Below, one piece after another: positions 36,208 to 45,993 of a stretch of DNA of 64,000 nt (position 1 is its first letter; each line of letters begins with the position of its first letter). A model generated the notes under the pieces. It saw nothing but the letters and a program-made list of their open reading frames with translations, was not told where the DNA came from and ran no database searches. The stretch comes from Pseudomonas viridiflava (GTDB lineage Bacteria; Pseudomonadota; Gammaproteobacteria; Pseudomonadales; Pseudomonadaceae). The stretch spans positions 1-64,000 of the forward strand of contig NZ_UUIS01000001.1 of assembly GCF_900589395.1 (NCBI RefSeq). The letters are read 5' to 3'. Position numbers and translations under genes: made by a program.

Positions 36208-37290
36208 ATGAATGCGTCCGTAGCCATCAAGAACCCTGAAACCTCATCCGTCAGTAGCACCCGCCCGGACACCCGTCCATTCTCCCTGCGTTTGCCCAGC
36301 ACGCTGGAGCTCAAGCACCGCTTGCCACTTACACCATCGCTGAACGATCAGGTCGCCGCCCACCGTCGGGCCGTGCGCGCCATTCTCAACGGCAGCGACT
36401 CGCGCTTGCTGATGATCGTCGGCCCCTGTTCGCTGCACGATCCCAGATCGGCCCTTGAATACGCCGAGCGCCTGGCCGGTCTTGCCAGCCAGGTCAGCGA
36501 TCAGATGCTGCTGGTCATGCGTGCCTACGTAGAAAAGCCCCGCACCACGATCGGCTGGAAAGGCCTGGCGTACGACCCGCATCTTGATGGCAGCGACGAC
36601 ATGGGCGCAGGCCTTGCGCTGTCGCGCAGGCTGATGCGTGACATGCTGGAGATGGGCCTGCCGGTGGCTACCGAATTGCTACAGCCGATGGCGGCTGGCT
36701 ACTTCGACGACCTGCTCAGTTGGGTGGCCATCGGGGCACGCACCACCGAATCTCAGATCCATCGGGAAATGGCCAGCGGCCTGGGGATGCCGGTCGGCTT
36801 CAAGAACGGCACGGACGGCGGGGTCGCCGTGGCCTGCGACGCGATCCGCTCGGCCGCCCACCCTCATCGTCATTTCGGTGTCGACCGCCAGGGCCACCCG
36901 GCAATCATCGAGACGCAAGGCAATGCAGACAGCCACATTGTGCTGCGCGGCGGCCATCAAGGCCCCAACTACACGGCCGAGCATGTGCATCAGGTCCGCG
37001 GCGCACTGGACAAGCAAGGCATCGCCGCACGCATCATGGTCGACTGCAGCCACGCCAACAGCGACAAGAATCCCTTGCGCCAGCCCCATGTATTGCGTGA
37101 TGTGCTGCAGCAACGCCTGCAGGGTAATGCCTCGCTGATCGGCATGATGCTCGAGAGCCATCTGTTCGACGGCAACCAGCCTCTGGGACCGAATCTGCAG
37201 TACGGGGTGTCGGTGACCGATGGCTGCCTGGGCTGGAACTCGACCGAACAGCTGCTGCTGGAGGTGGTGGATCGCCTGCGCTACCGCTGA
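36208..37290 (+). CDS. 3-deoxy-7-phosphoheptulonate synthase (DAHP synthase, AroF/G/H type)
   Basis: About 360 residues from ATG 36208 (AGGA upstream). It condenses phosphoenolpyruvate and erythrose-4-phosphate, the first step of the shikimate pathway. Type I-alpha landmarks: LMIVGPCSLHDPRSALEYAERL (in two parts), MRAYVEKPRTTIGWKGL, GARTTESQIHREMASGL and VDCSHANSDKNP (metal-binding). Feedback specificity (Tyr, Phe or Trp) cannot be read safely, but the Tyr/Phe-rich leader upstream points to control by those amino acids. Confidence 0.95.
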   Translation: MNASVAIKNPETSSVSSTRPDTRPFSLRLPSTLELKHRLPLTPSLNDQVAAHRRAVRAILNGSDSRLLMIVGPCSLHDPRSALEYAERLAGLASQVSDQMLLVMRAYVEKPRTTIGWKGLAYDPHLDGSDDMGAGLALSRRLMRDMLEMGLPVATELLQPMAAGYFDDLLSWVAIGARTTESQIHREMASGLGMPVGFKNGTDGGVAVACDAIRSAAHPHRHFGVDRQGHPAIIETQGNADSHIVLRGGHQGPNYTAEHVHQVRGALDKQGIAARIMVDCSHANSDKNPLRQPHVLRDVLQQRLQGNASLIGMMLESHLFDGNQPLGPNLQYGVSVTDGCLGWNSTEQLLLEVVDRLRYR

Positions 37291-37370
37291 CTGAAGCCAC
37301 TGGAACTTTAGAGGGAAATACAGGCCACAATCGGGTAGCCTGTATTTTTTCCAAGAGGAGTAATGTTCCA

Positions 37371-37652
37371 ATGGCTAAAGCCACTGCCCGTCACATCCTG
37401 GTTGCCAGCGAAGACAAGTGCAACGAACTCAAGGCCCAGATCGAAGGCGGCGCCGATTTCGCCGAAATCGCCAAGGCCAATTCGACCTGCCCGTCCAGCC
37501 GTCAGGGCGGCGACCTGGGCTCCTTCGGTCCAGGCCAGATGGTCAAGGAATTCGACACCGTGGTGTTCAGCGCCCCGGTCAATGTCGTGCAAGGTCCGGT
37601 CAAGACCCAGTTTGGCTACCACCTGCTGGAAGTGACCAGTCGCCAGGACTGA
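37371..37652 (+). CDS. ppiC: Parvulin-type peptidyl-prolyl isomerase (PpiC)
   Basis: 93-residue single-domain rotamase: ARHILVASEDKCNELK at the N-terminus, then ANSTCPSSRQGGDLGSFGPG and GPVKTQFGYHLLEV, the standard parvulin core. No signal peptide, so cytoplasmic. AGGAG lies about 12 bases upstream and a strong terminator follows, so it is probably monocistronic. A paralogue of very similar length is at 44654. Confidence 0.93.
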   Translation: MAKATARHILVASEDKCNELKAQIEGGADFAEIAKANSTCPSSRQGGDLGSFGPGQMVKEFDTVVFSAPVNVVQGPVKTQFGYHLLEVTSRQD

Positions 37653-37672
37653 TCCTGTCGCACAGATTGCAC

Positions 37673-37704
37673 ACAGCCCACCTTACGGTGGGCTGTTTCG
37701 TTTT
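37673..37704 (+). terminator. Rho-independent terminator after ppiC
   Basis: ACAGCCCACC pairs with GGTGGGCTGT around a 4-base loop, followed by TTCGTTTTA. Confidence 0.88.
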
Positions 37705-37792
37705 AGCCTGCAGGAATATGCGCTGTTTACGCTTGGCGACCCGTGGCTTTCCCTGTAGAAGGGCATGATCGTTCACCGCACCTGGTCGGCTC

Positions 37793-39661
37793 ATGGGTTT
37801 CGTTCGTTCATCGCTTCTGGCTTCGGCACTGGCCTTGCTCGCCGCCCTGCAACCGTTATCTGCTGCTCCCGAGCATGCCTTGACCGTCTACGGTGAAGCG
37901 CCTCGCTACCCTGCCGACTTCAAGCACTTCGACTACGTCAACCCGGATGCGCCAAAAGGCGGCAGCATGCGCAGGTCCGCCCAGGAAATCGGCCAGTTCG
38001 ATCATTTGATCCCTTATGTCGACAAAGGCATGGGCGTCGCTCAGATTGACAAGCTGCTGTATGCCCCGCTGGCCGTGCGCTCGCAAGACGAACCCTATAC
38101 CGTGTACGGACTGGTTGCCCGACGCATGGAACGCAGTGCCGATGGGCTGTCGTTGCGCTTTTATCTGGACCCCGAGGCTCGTTTCGCCGATGGCGCTGCG
38201 ATTACCGCCAGCGACGTCAAGTACACTTTCGACCTGCTCATGACACAGGGCAAGCTGGAATACCGCACCCAGTTCGAGGCTGTGAAACACGTCGAGGTCG
38301 AGTCCGCCACCCAGGTTCGCTTCGATTTCAGCAATGCCGACAACCGCACCCTGCCCCTGGAGCTGGCCTCGCTGCCGGTATTGCCCGAGCACTGGTGGAA
38401 AAGTCGTGATTTTGCAGGCGGTGCCGGCTTTGAAATTCCGCTCGGCAGCGGCCCCTACAAGATTGCCAAGATCGATGCCGGACGCAGTATTACCTTCGAG
38501 CGCAACCCCGACTGGTGGGGCCGTGACAAACCGGTCAGTCGCGGGCTGTACAACTTCGACAGCTTTCGCATCGAGTACTTTGGCGACACCGACGTGGCCC
38601 GCCAGGTGCTGCTGGGCGGTGGCTACGATTACAACCGCGAGTATTCGGCCACCGGCTACACCATCCGCTATAACGGCCAGGCCCTGACCGATGGCCTGCT
38701 GCAGAAGGCGCACCTGGCCAAAGGGGCGGTGCAGAATTCACAAGGTTTTATCTTCAACCTCGACCGGCCGGTGTTTCAGGACCGCCGGGTCCGCCAGGCG
38801 CTGGCCCTGCTGTGGGACTTTGAATGGACCAATCGGCAGATGATGCGCGATATGTACATTCGCCAAAGCAGTTATTTTTCCAATTCGGCCCTGGCAGCGA
38901 CTGCCCCACCCTCGCCCCGCGAGCTGGAGATCCTTGAACCGCTGCGCGGCAAGGTCCCTGACGAGGTCTTTACCCAGGTTTTCCAGACGCCCAAAACCAA
39001 TGGCACCGGCTTTATTCGCGATAAACAGCTCCAAGCCCTGGCCCTGCTCAAAGAGGCAGGGTGGACGCCTGAAGGCGATCAACTGGTCAATGCCCAAGGC
39101 GAACCCCTGAGTTTCACCTTTCTCAATGCCCAGTCGGGCTTCGAGCGTCTATTGCTGCCGTACAAGCGCAACCTGGCACAGATCGGTATCCGCTTTGACA
39201 TTCGCCGCATCGATCCGGCGCAATACCTCAACCGGGTGATGGCCCGCGATTACGACATGATCGTCACCGGCTACACCGTCACCACGTCGCCGGGCATGGA
39301 GCTGTACAACAATTTCGGCTCAAAGGTGGCCCGCGACCCTGGATCGAACAATGTGATGGTGCTCCAGGACCCGGCCGTCGATGCGCTGATCGAAGGGCTG
39401 GTCAAGGCCGGCAGCCAGGCCGACATGGTCGATCACGCACGCTGCCTGGACCGGGTTCTGCAATGGGGCTATTACTGGATTCCCAATTACTATCCGCCAG
39501 GTGCATCAACCGTATGGTGGAACCGCTTCGGCATGCCTGCCATTGCCGCACGCAACAGTGAAGCCATCGAAACCTGGTGGGAAATCAGTCCCACGGCCCT
39601 GACCCGCGAGGCGTTCACCGCCCGCCGCGGTGCCTCGGCCCTGCCTTGGGAGATGCCGTAA
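37793..39661 (+). CDS. yejA: Peptide ABC transporter substrate-binding protein (YejA type)
   Basis: 622 residues with a signal peptide (LLASALALLAALQPLSA, cleavage about residue 25). The mature protein is a cluster C SBP_bac_5 peptide-binding protein: YGEAPRYPADFKHFDYVNPD and GGSMRRSAQEIGQFDHLIPY at the front, RFYLDPEARFADGAAITASD in the middle. It loads oligopeptides, in E. coli including microcin C-type compounds. The stop is adjacent to the yejB start, first gene of yejABEF. Confidence 0.93.
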   Translation: MGFVRSSLLASALALLAALQPLSAAPEHALTVYGEAPRYPADFKHFDYVNPDAPKGGSMRRSAQEIGQFDHLIPYVDKGMGVAQIDKLLYAPLAVRSQDEPYTVYGLVARRMERSADGLSLRFYLDPEARFADGAAITASDVKYTFDLLMTQGKLEYRTQFEAVKHVEVESATQVRFDFSNADNRTLPLELASLPVLPEHWWKSRDFAGGAGFEIPLGSGPYKIAKIDAGRSITFERNPDWWGRDKPVSRGLYNFDSFRIEYFGDTDVARQVLLGGGYDYNREYSATGYTIRYNGQALTDGLLQKAHLAKGAVQNSQGFIFNLDRPVFQDRRVRQALALLWDFEWTNRQMMRDMYIRQSSYFSNSALAATAPPSPRELEILEPLRGKVPDEVFTQVFQTPKTNGTGFIRDKQLQALALLKEAGWTPEGDQLVNAQGEPLSFTFLNAQSGFERLLLPYKRNLAQIGIRFDIRRIDPAQYLNRVMARDYDMIVTGYTVTTSPGMELYNNFGSKVARDPGSNNVMVLQDPAVDALIEGLVKAGSQADMVDHARCLDRVLQWGYYWIPNYYPPGASTVWWNRFGMPAIAARNSEAIETWWEISPTALTREAFTARRGASALPWEMP

Positions 39662-40726
39662 ATGCTTGGTTATATCATCAGGCGCCTGCTGCTGATCATC
39701 CCGACCCTGCTGTGCATTCTGCTGGTCAATTTCTTTATCGTTCAGGCCGCACCCGGCGGGCCGGTCGAGCAGGCCATTGCGCGCTTGCAGGGCATTGGCG
39801 GAGCCAGTGTCGGCAGTGCGCCGGCCGAGAGCGCCAGCACCGGCCAATCGCGGATCTCACGCGGCCTGGACCCCAAGCTGATCAAGGAAATCGAGCGCCA
39901 GTACGGCTTCGACAAGCCGTTGCATGAACGGCTGTGGCTGATGCTCAGCCACTATGCACGGCTGGATTTTGGCAACAGTTTCTTTCGTGGCGCCTCGGTG
40001 ACCGACCTGATCCTGCAGAAGTTGCCGGTGTCGCTGTCACTGGGCTTGTGGGCGACCTTGCTGACCTACCTGGTGTCGATCCCGCTGGGCATTCGCAAGG
40101 CAGTCAGGCACGGCAGCAGCTTTGATGTCTGGAGCAGCACGGTCATCATCATCGGCTACGCGATGCCGCCCTTTCTGGTGGCCATGCTGCTGGTGGTGGT
40201 GCTCTGCGGCGGCACGTCGCTGCACTGGTTTCCGGTGCGCGGGCTGGTATCGGAAGACTTTGCGCAGCTGTCGCTGATTGGCAAGATTGCCGATTACTTC
40301 TGGCACCTGGTGCTGCCGGTCACCTCGCTGGTGATCGGCGGCTTTGCCGCCCTGACGCTGCTGACCAAGAACGCCTTCCTCAATGAAGTCACCCGCCAGT
40401 ACGTCACCACCGCCAGGGCCAAAGGCATGAGCGAGCGGCGCGTGCTGTACGGCCATGTGTTTCGCAACGCCATGCTGCTGGTGGTGGCCGGCATTCCCCA
40501 GGCGTTGATCACGGTATTCTTTGCCGGGTCCTTGTTGATCGAAGTGATTTTCTCCCTCGACGGCCTGGGACGGCTGAGCTACGAAGCGGCAGTATCGCGG
40601 GACTACCCGGTGGTGTTCGGCACGCTGTTCATCTTTACCCTGTTCGGCCTGCTGATCAAACTGGCCGGCGATGTCTGCTATACCGTGGTCGATCCGCGCA
40701 TCGACTTCAGTGCGAGGAGTGCCTGA
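39662..40726 (+). CDS. yejB: Peptide ABC transporter permease (YejB)
   Basis: 354-residue inner-membrane permease. Starts [20 protein letters not shown], typical of DppB/OppB-like subunits, with the long periplasmic insertion of YejB ([20 protein letters not shown] onward). The EAA coupling loop is [22 protein letters not shown] (two pieces). The last base of its stop is the first base of yejE. Confidence 0.94.
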   Translation: MLGYIIRRLLLIIPTLLCILLVNFFIVQAAPGGPVEQAIARLQGIGGASVGSAPAESASTGQSRISRGLDPKLIKEIERQYGFDKPLHERLWLMLSHYARLDFGNSFFRGASVTDLILQKLPVSLSLGLWATLLTYLVSIPLGIRKAVRHGSSFDVWSSTVIIIGYAMPPFLVAMLLVVVLCGGTSLHWFPVRGLVSEDFAQLSLIGKIADYFWHLVLPVTSLVIGGFAALTLLTKNAFLNEVTRQYVTTARAKGMSERRVLYGHVFRNAMLLVVAGIPQALITVFFAGSLLIEVIFSLDGLGRLSYEAAVSRDYPVVFGTLFIFTLFGLLIKLAGDVCYTVVDPRIDFSARSA

Positions 40727-41748
40727 TGGAGCGCCTGTCTCCCGTGGCCCGGCGCCGCCTTGAACGCTTTCGCAATCACCGCCGTGGCTGGTGGTCGCTG
40801 TGGCTGTTCTGTGCGCTGTTCATGTTGACCCTGGGCGGCGAGCTGATTGCCAACGACAAGCCCTTGGTGCTCAGCTACAAGCACTCGTTGTATTTCCCGG
40901 TATTCAAGCGCTACACCGAACACCAGTTCGGCGGCGAGCTGCCGTTCCAGCCCGACTATCGCAGCGATTATGTGCGCGGGCTGATCGATAAGGGGGACGG
41001 CTGGATGCTGTTTCCACCGATCCCGTTCGGCGCCGACACCCCCAACTACGACCTCACCACCCCGGCGCCCAGCCCGCCGTCAACCGATAACTGGCTGGGC
41101 ACCGATGACCAGGCGCGTGATGTGTTGTCGCGGGTAATCTTTGGTGCCCGGGTATCGATCCTGTTTGCCCTGGCGCTGACCCTGATCAGCGCATTGATCG
41201 GCATTGCCGCCGGCGCCCTTCAAGGCTATTACGGCGGCTGGGTCGACCTGTTCGGCCAGCGCTTGCAGGAAGTCTGGTCGGGGCTGCCGGTACTGTACCT
41301 GCTGATCATCCTGTCGGGCTTTGTCGAGCCCGACTTCTGGTGGTTGCTGGGCATCATGGCGTTGTTTTCCTGGCTGGCTTTAGTGGATGTGGTGCGCGCC
41401 GAGTTCCTGCGCGGGCGCAAGCTCGAATACGTCAAGGCGGCGCGCGCCCTGGGGCTGAGCGACAGCAAGATGATCCTGCGGCACATCCTGCCCAACGCCA
41501 TGAGTGCCACCTTGAGCTACCTGCCTTTCGTGCTGACCGGCGCCATCACCACCCTCACCGCCCTGGACTTTCTCGGTTTCGGCATGCCAGCCGGCAGCGC
41601 CTCGTTGGGCGAGTTGATTGCGCAAGGCAAGACCAACCTGCAAGCCCCCTGGCTGGGCCTGACCGCCTTTTGCGCCCTGGCGCTGATTCTCACCCTGCTG
41701 GTGTTTATCGGCGAAGCACTGCGCGACGCCTTTGATCCACGCGCCTGA
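40726..41748 (+). CDS. yejE: Peptide ABC transporter permease (YejE)
   Basis: 340 residues. A short cytosolic N-terminus and one helix (GWWSLWLFCALFMLTLGGEL) precede a large periplasmic segment, as in DppC-like YejE proteins. LGTDDQARDVLSRVIFGARV is the conserved family motif and VKAARALGLSDSKMILRHIL the coupling loop. Translationally coupled to yejB and 15 bases before yejF. Confidence 0.94.
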   Translation: MERLSPVARRRLERFRNHRRGWWSLWLFCALFMLTLGGELIANDKPLVLSYKHSLYFPVFKRYTEHQFGGELPFQPDYRSDYVRGLIDKGDGWMLFPPIPFGADTPNYDLTTPAPSPPSTDNWLGTDDQARDVLSRVIFGARVSILFALALTLISALIGIAAGALQGYYGGWVDLFGQRLQEVWSGLPVLYLLIILSGFVEPDFWWLLGIMALFSWLALVDVVRAEFLRGRKLEYVKAARALGLSDSKMILRHILPNAMSATLSYLPFVLTGAITTLTALDFLGFGMPAGSASLGELIAQGKTNLQAPWLGLTAFCALALILTLLVFIGEALRDAFDPRA

Positions 41749-41763
41749 CCCGAGAGCCCTGAC

Positions 41764-43347
41764 ATGCCGGACAACCTGATTGAAATTCGCCACCTGAATA
41801 TCGCGTTCCAGGGCCAGCAAGTGGTCAAGGACCTGAGCCTGGACATCCGTGCTGGCGAATGCCTGGCGCTGGTGGGCGAGTCTGGCTCGGGCAAATCGGT
41901 CACGGCGCATTCGATCCTGCAATTGCTGCCACAGGCTGGCACGACCTGCACCGGCAGCATCACCTGGCGCGGCCAGCCATTGCTGGGGGCCGACGCCAGG
42001 ACCCTGCGCCAGCTGAGGGGCAACCGCATCGCGATGATTTTCCAGGAGCCGATGACCTCGCTCAACCCACTGCACACCGTGGCACGGCAGATTGGCGAAA
42101 CCTTGCTGCTGCACCGTGGCATCAGTGGCCGCCAGGCCGAACAGCGGATTCTGGAGTTGCTGGAACTGGTCGGTATCCAGCAACCGCACAAGCGTCTCAA
42201 GGCCTACCCGCATGAGCTGTCAGGCGGCCAGCGCCAACGGGTGATGATCGCCATGGCCCTGGCTTGCGAACCTGAACTGCTGATCGCCGACGAGCCCACC
42301 ACGGCGCTGGATGTCACCGTGCAGCGCAAGATCCTGCGCCTGCTCAAGGACCTGCAGCAACGTTTGAACATGTCACTGCTGTTGATCAGCCACGACCTCA
42401 ACCTGGTGCACAGCGTGGCGCAGCGAGTGTGCGTGATGCAGGCCGGGCAGATCGTCGAACACAGCGATTGCCAGACCCTGTTCAAAAGCCCGCAGCACCC
42501 TTACAGCCGCCTGCTGCTCGATGCCGAGCCGGCCGGACTGCCCGTGCCCCGGGCGCCCCGGGAAAAACTCCTGCAGGTCGATAACCTGCGGGTCTGGTTC
42601 TCGTTGACCGGTGGCCTGCTGCGCCGCCACAGCGAATACCTCAAGGCGGTCGACGACATCAGCCTGAGCATCGAGCGCGGCAAGACGCTGGGCATCGTCG
42701 GTGAATCAGGCTCGGGCAAGTCGACCCTGGGCCAGGCCATCCTGCGCCTGCTGGACTCCACCGGTACGATCCGCTTTCGCGGCCAGCCGCTGGAGGGCCT
42801 GAGCGCCCGACAGATGCGCCCGTGGCGCAAGGAAATGCAGGTGGTGTTCCAGGACCCCTACGGCAGCCTCAGCCCGCGCATGTCAGTGGCGCAAATCATT
42901 GCCGAAGGGCTTGAGGTGCATAGCCAGCTCGATGCGCGCCAGTGCGATGAGCAGGTAATCCAGGCCTTGAAAGAAGTGGGCCTGGACCCGCAGAGCCGGC
43001 ACCGCTATCCGCACGAATTTTCCGGTGGCCAGCGCCAGCGCATTGCCATCGCCCGCGCGCTGGTGCTCAAGCCGGCGTTCATCCTGCTCGACGAGCCGAC
43101 CTCGGCACTGGATCGTACGGTGCAAAAGCAGGTGGTCAGCCTGTTGCGCGAGCTGCAGGAAAAGCATGACCTGACCTACCTGTTCATCAGCCATGACCTG
43201 GCCGTTGTCCGTGCGCTGGCCCACGACGTGATCGTGGTCAAGGATGGCAAGGTGGTCGAATGCGGCAGCAGCGAAGCGGTATTCGACGCGCCGCAGCATC
43301 CCTACACCCGCGAACTGCTGGCAGCAGCCCACCCCGGGCAGGTCTGA
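41764..43347 (+). CDS. yejF: Duplicated peptide ABC transporter ATPase (YejF)
   Basis: 527 residues with two ATP-binding cassettes in one chain, the YejF/GsiA pattern. Cassette 1: Walker [12 protein letters not shown] (about residue 38), signature [16 protein letters not shown], Walker [13 protein letters not shown]. Cassette 2: [12 protein letters not shown] (about 315), [27 protein letters not shown]. Each cassette ends with an oligopeptide/dipeptide transporter C-terminal segment ([17 protein letters not shown]). It powers YejBE. Confidence 0.95.
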   Translation: MPDNLIEIRHLNIAFQGQQVVKDLSLDIRAGECLALVGESGSGKSVTAHSILQLLPQAGTTCTGSITWRGQPLLGADARTLRQLRGNRIAMIFQEPMTSLNPLHTVARQIGETLLLHRGISGRQAEQRILELLELVGIQQPHKRLKAYPHELSGGQRQRVMIAMALACEPELLIADEPTTALDVTVQRKILRLLKDLQQRLNMSLLLISHDLNLVHSVAQRVCVMQAGQIVEHSDCQTLFKSPQHPYSRLLLDAEPAGLPVPRAPREKLLQVDNLRVWFSLTGGLLRRHSEYLKAVDDISLSIERGKTLGIVGESGSGKSTLGQAILRLLDSTGTIRFRGQPLEGLSARQMRPWRKEMQVVFQDPYGSLSPRMSVAQIIAEGLEVHSQLDARQCDEQVIQALKEVGLDPQSRHRYPHEFSGGQRQRIAIARALVLKPAFILLDEPTSALDRTVQKQVVSLLRELQEKHDLTYLFISHDLAVVRALAHDVIVVKDGKVVECGSSEAVFDAPQHPYTRELLAAAHPGQV

Positions 43348-43365
43348 AGGCGGCACGCGCCGTGT

Positions 43366-44547
43366 TCAGGACTGTGTGGTCGGGTCCTTGTCGCTGTCAT
43401 CCTCAACCAGTCCCCACTGGGCCATGTCCGGACTGCTGACGCCGACAGGCGCGGCAGGTGCCTCGCTGGGGCCGGCCACGACCTTGCCTTCACCGTGCAG
43501 CTTCAGGCGCAGGCGTACATTGTTCTTCGAGTCGGCATGCTTGATGGCCTCCTCTTCACTGATCGCGCCTTCGATGACCAGGTTGAACAACGCACTGTCG
43601 AACGTCTGCATCCCCAGGTTGCCGGACTTTTCCATGATGTCCTTGATCCCGGTGAGCTCGTTGCGCTGAATCAGGTCACGGATGGTCGGCGAACCCATCA
43701 TCACCTCGACCGCTGCGCGGCGCTTGCCATCGGGCGTGCGCACCAGGCGCTGCGAGACGAACGCCTTGAGGTTGTTGCCCAAATCATGCAGCAACTGGGC
43801 ACGGCGCTCTTCAGGGAAAAAATTGATAATGCGGTCCAGCGCCTGGTTGGCGTTATTGGCATGCAGGGTCGAAATCGCCAGGTGCCCGGTGTCGGCAAAT
43901 GCCAGCGCGTGCTCCATGGTTTCGCGGTCGCGAATCTCACCGATCAGAATCACGTCGGGCGCCTGACGCAGGGTATTCTTCAGCGCGGCATGAAAACTGC
44001 GCGTATCAACCCCGACTTCGCGCTGATTGATGATCGATTTCTTGTGCCGGTGAATGAATTCCACCGGGTCCTCGATGGTAATGATGTGGCCACTGGCATT
44101 GCGATTGCGGTAGTCGATCAATGCCGCCAGGGACGTGGACTTGCCGGAACCGGTGGCCCCTACGAACAGCACCAGGCCGTGTTTTTCCATGACCACGTCC
44201 AGCAGCACGGGCGGCAAGTGCAGGTCTTCGAACCGCGGGATATCCAGCTTGATATTGCGCGCCACGATCGAGACTTCGTTGCGCTGCTTGAAGATGTTGA
44301 TCCGGAAACGTCCGATCCCGGCCAGCGACACCGCCAGGTTCATCTCCAGGTCATGCTCGAACACGCGGCGCTGTTCTTCATCCATGATCGACCCGGCCAC
44401 TTTGGCCACATCACCTGGCTTGAGTGTCTCGGTGCCCAGCGGCTTGAGCACGCCATTGAACTTGGCGCACGGCGGCGCGCCGGTAGAGAGGTACAGGTCC
44501 GATCCATCCTGGGTGGCCAGGGTCTTGAGTAACGCCGGGAAATCCAT
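43366..44547 (-). CDS. pilU: PilT/PilU-family type IV pilus ATPase
   Basis: 393 residues from ATG 44547. Retraction-ATPase landmarks: Walker A FVGATGSGKSTSLAALIDYR (about residue 128), Asp box IITIEDPVEFIHRHK, ALKNTLRQAPDVILIGEIRD (Walker B region), and AIRxRE-like/His box LAISTLHANNANQALDRIIN. The long C-terminal tail (AAPAAPVG ... ) is poorly conserved. Neither pilT nor any other pil gene is adjacent, so this is an orphan PilU-type paralogue; a twitching-motility role is inferred. Confidence 0.88.
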   Translation of the reverse strand: MDFPALLKTLATQDGSDLYLSTGAPPCAKFNGVLKPLGTETLKPGDVAKVAGSIMDEEQRRVFEHDLEMNLAVSLAGIGRFRINIFKQRNEVSIVARNIKLDIPRFEDLHLPPVLLDVVMEKHGLVLFVGATGSGKSTSLAALIDYRNRNASGHIITIEDPVEFIHRHKKSIINQREVGVDTRSFHAALKNTLRQAPDVILIGEIRDRETMEHALAFADTGHLAISTLHANNANQALDRIINFFPEERRAQLLHDLGNNLKAFVSQRLVRTPDGKRRAAVEVMMGSPTIRDLIQRNELTGIKDIMEKSGNLGMQTFDSALFNLVIEGAISEEEAIKHADSKNNVRLRLKLHGEGKVVAGPSEAPAAPVGVSSPDMAQWGLVEDDSDKDPTTQS

Positions 44548-44653
44548 AGTCGACACCGCACACATAAAAGGTAAGACGGCCACCGGGCCGGTGCATCATT
44601 GAGCGTAGATGACTGGCATAATGGCAGCCTTTTGCGACAGGTAACATCGCGAC

Positions 44654-44929
44654 ATGAAAGCCCAAGCCCGCCATATCCTGGTCAAGACCGCCGAAGAAGC
44701 CGAGCGCCTCAGGCAACGCATCGCCAAGGGCGAAGCCTTCGACGAACTGGCCAGGAAACACTCGACCTGCCCGTCCGGCAAACGCGGCGGCGACCTGGGT
44801 GAAGTCCGCCCAGGCCAGATGGTGCACGCCATCGATCAGGTGATCTTCAAGAAACCGCTACGTACGGTGCATGGGCCGATCAAGAGCAAATTCGGCTATC
44901 ACCTGGTCCAGGTGTTCTATCGCGATTAA
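44654..44929 (+). CDS. Parvulin-type peptidyl-prolyl isomerase (second copy)
   Basis: 91 residues: QARHILVKTAEEAERLRQRI, HSTCPSGKRGGDLGEVRPGQ and SKFGYHLVQVFYRD give the parvulin core. It is a clear paralogue of the protein at 37371 (same length and motif order) and is more basic. Cytoplasmic, no signal peptide. Its last four bases overlap the convergent lipoprotein gene. Confidence 0.92.
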   Translation: MKAQARHILVKTAEEAERLRQRIAKGEAFDELARKHSTCPSGKRGGDLGEVRPGQMVHAIDQVIFKKPLRTVHGPIKSKFGYHLVQVFYRD

Positions 44930-45273
44930 AGGCAAGTGGCGACCGAAGCACTTCTGAGCCGGACCTGATCACCGCCGTCTGGCGCGTAGAAACGCACCTC
45001 GCTGCCGCCACCCTGGCGCAGGACATCGGCAAAATAACGCGACTGCGTGGTAAACACGGTGAAACCGCCGTCGTCGAGCCGATCAAGAAATACATCGGCG
45101 GTATCGCCAAACAGCTTGGTGTCCTGCCAGGACACCTGGATGCACTGCGCCACTTCAGCGCTGGTTTTCTGGCTGGCCAGGGTCTTTTGCGGCCCACCCG
45201 AACGTGCAGAGTTCGACGGTGCGGCGCAGCCGGCCATCAGTGCTGCCGACACAACCAGAATCGCAAATTTCAT
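44926..45273 (-). CDS. Small lipoprotein
   Basis: 115 residues. The N-terminus KFAILVVSAALMAGCAAPSN has a lipobox (LMAGC, Cys at about residue 16), so the mature chain is lipid-anchored. The body includes ECIQVSWQDTKLFG-like sequence (AQCIQVSWQDTKLFGDTADV) and two later Gly-rich strands; a second Cys is near the C-terminus (SVATCL). Function unknown; similar small lipoproteins are common in Pseudomonas. Overlaps ppi by 4 bases. Confidence 0.82.
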   Translation of the reverse strand: MKFAILVVSAALMAGCAAPSNSARSGGPQKTLASQKTSAEVAQCIQVSWQDTKLFGDTADVFLDRLDDGGFTVFTTQSRYFADVLRQGGGSEVRFYAPDGGDQVRLRSASVATCL

Positions 45274-45323
45274 GACAGGCCCTTTTCGCTGAAAAAGGCC
45301 GAGTCTACCACTGCAGCGGGCTT

Positions 45324-45767
45324 TCAGCCTTCAGCGCGTTGTTCTTCAAACTCTTTCAGGTATTTGCCAGCCAGTGCATCTTTCTGCTTGTCATCAAGCA
45401 ACTTGCCTGCGCTCTGGAAGAATTTCTGTTCTTCTTCCTTGAGATGGTGATGAACCTTGTGGCTGAGCTTCTTCGCTGTGACCAGCCAGCTGGGACTGGA
45501 CATGTCGGTGGCATCGAGCTCCTCCATCAACTCATCCATTTCGTGATGCTCGGCAATGGCATGGCGGCTCAGGTCAACGCCGTTGTCGTGCTCCATCAAC
45601 GGAATGTAAAAGTGCCGTTCCTCGGCGGTTTCGTGTGCTTGCAGTTCATCCTTGAGCAACCGATAGGCTTCGGCACGCGCCTCGCTGGCTCCGTGCGTCT
45701 GGATCAGGGCATCGGCATAACTGCGCTGGCGATCATGGCTTTCGCGCAGGGCTTCGAAAATATTCAC
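45324..45767 (-). CDS. Hemerythrin-domain (HHE) protein
   Basis: 147 residues from GTG 45767, with GGGAG about 8 bases upstream; this start is preferred to longer upstream frames. His-Glu pairs of HHE cation-binding proteins are visible: RESHDRQR near the start, AHETAEERHFYIPLM, AEHHEMDELM and VHHHLKEEEQKFF, enough to bind a di-iron centre in a four-helix bundle. The charged C-terminus (LKEFEEQRAEG) follows. Likely roles are O2/NO/iron sensing or scavenging; this is inferred. Confidence 0.88.
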   Translation of the reverse strand: MNIFEALRESHDRQRSYADALIQTHGASEARAEAYRLLKDELQAHETAEERHFYIPLMEHDNGVDLSRHAIAEHHEMDELMEELDATDMSSPSWLVTAKKLSHKVHHHLKEEEQKFFQSAGKLLDDKQKDALAGKYLKEFEEQRAEG

Positions 45768-45919
45768 GTTAACGCTCCCAATAAACAGGTATGGCCGACA
45801 CAGGCTATGAAACCTAGACCGCCAAGCGAGACGGCCAGTTCCAAAGATCGCACGCAGGCAAGCCGGGTGCCGGCGGCATGGGTTGCACTCGGCCATCGCG
45901 ACGATAGACTGGCGGGTCT

Positions 45920-45966
45920 TGAGGACGGCCTCACCCATGATGGGACAGTAATCCGGGACGACCCGG
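45920..45966 (+). promoter_or_regulatory. Guanidine-II (mini-ykkC) riboswitch
   Basis: Two short hairpins carry the mini-ykkC loop motif ACGR: TGAGG-ACGG-CCTCA (45920-45933) and CCGGG-ACGA-CCCGG (45953-45966), spaced 19 bases. Then a run to a strong AGGGAGAG ribosome site at 45980-45987 directly before sugE. Two ACGR-loop stems upstream of an SMR guanidinium exporter is the defining layout of this riboswitch, which turns the gene on when guanidine binds. Confidence 0.92.
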
Positions 45967-45993
45967 TTCTTGATTGATTAGGGAGAGCCGAAC

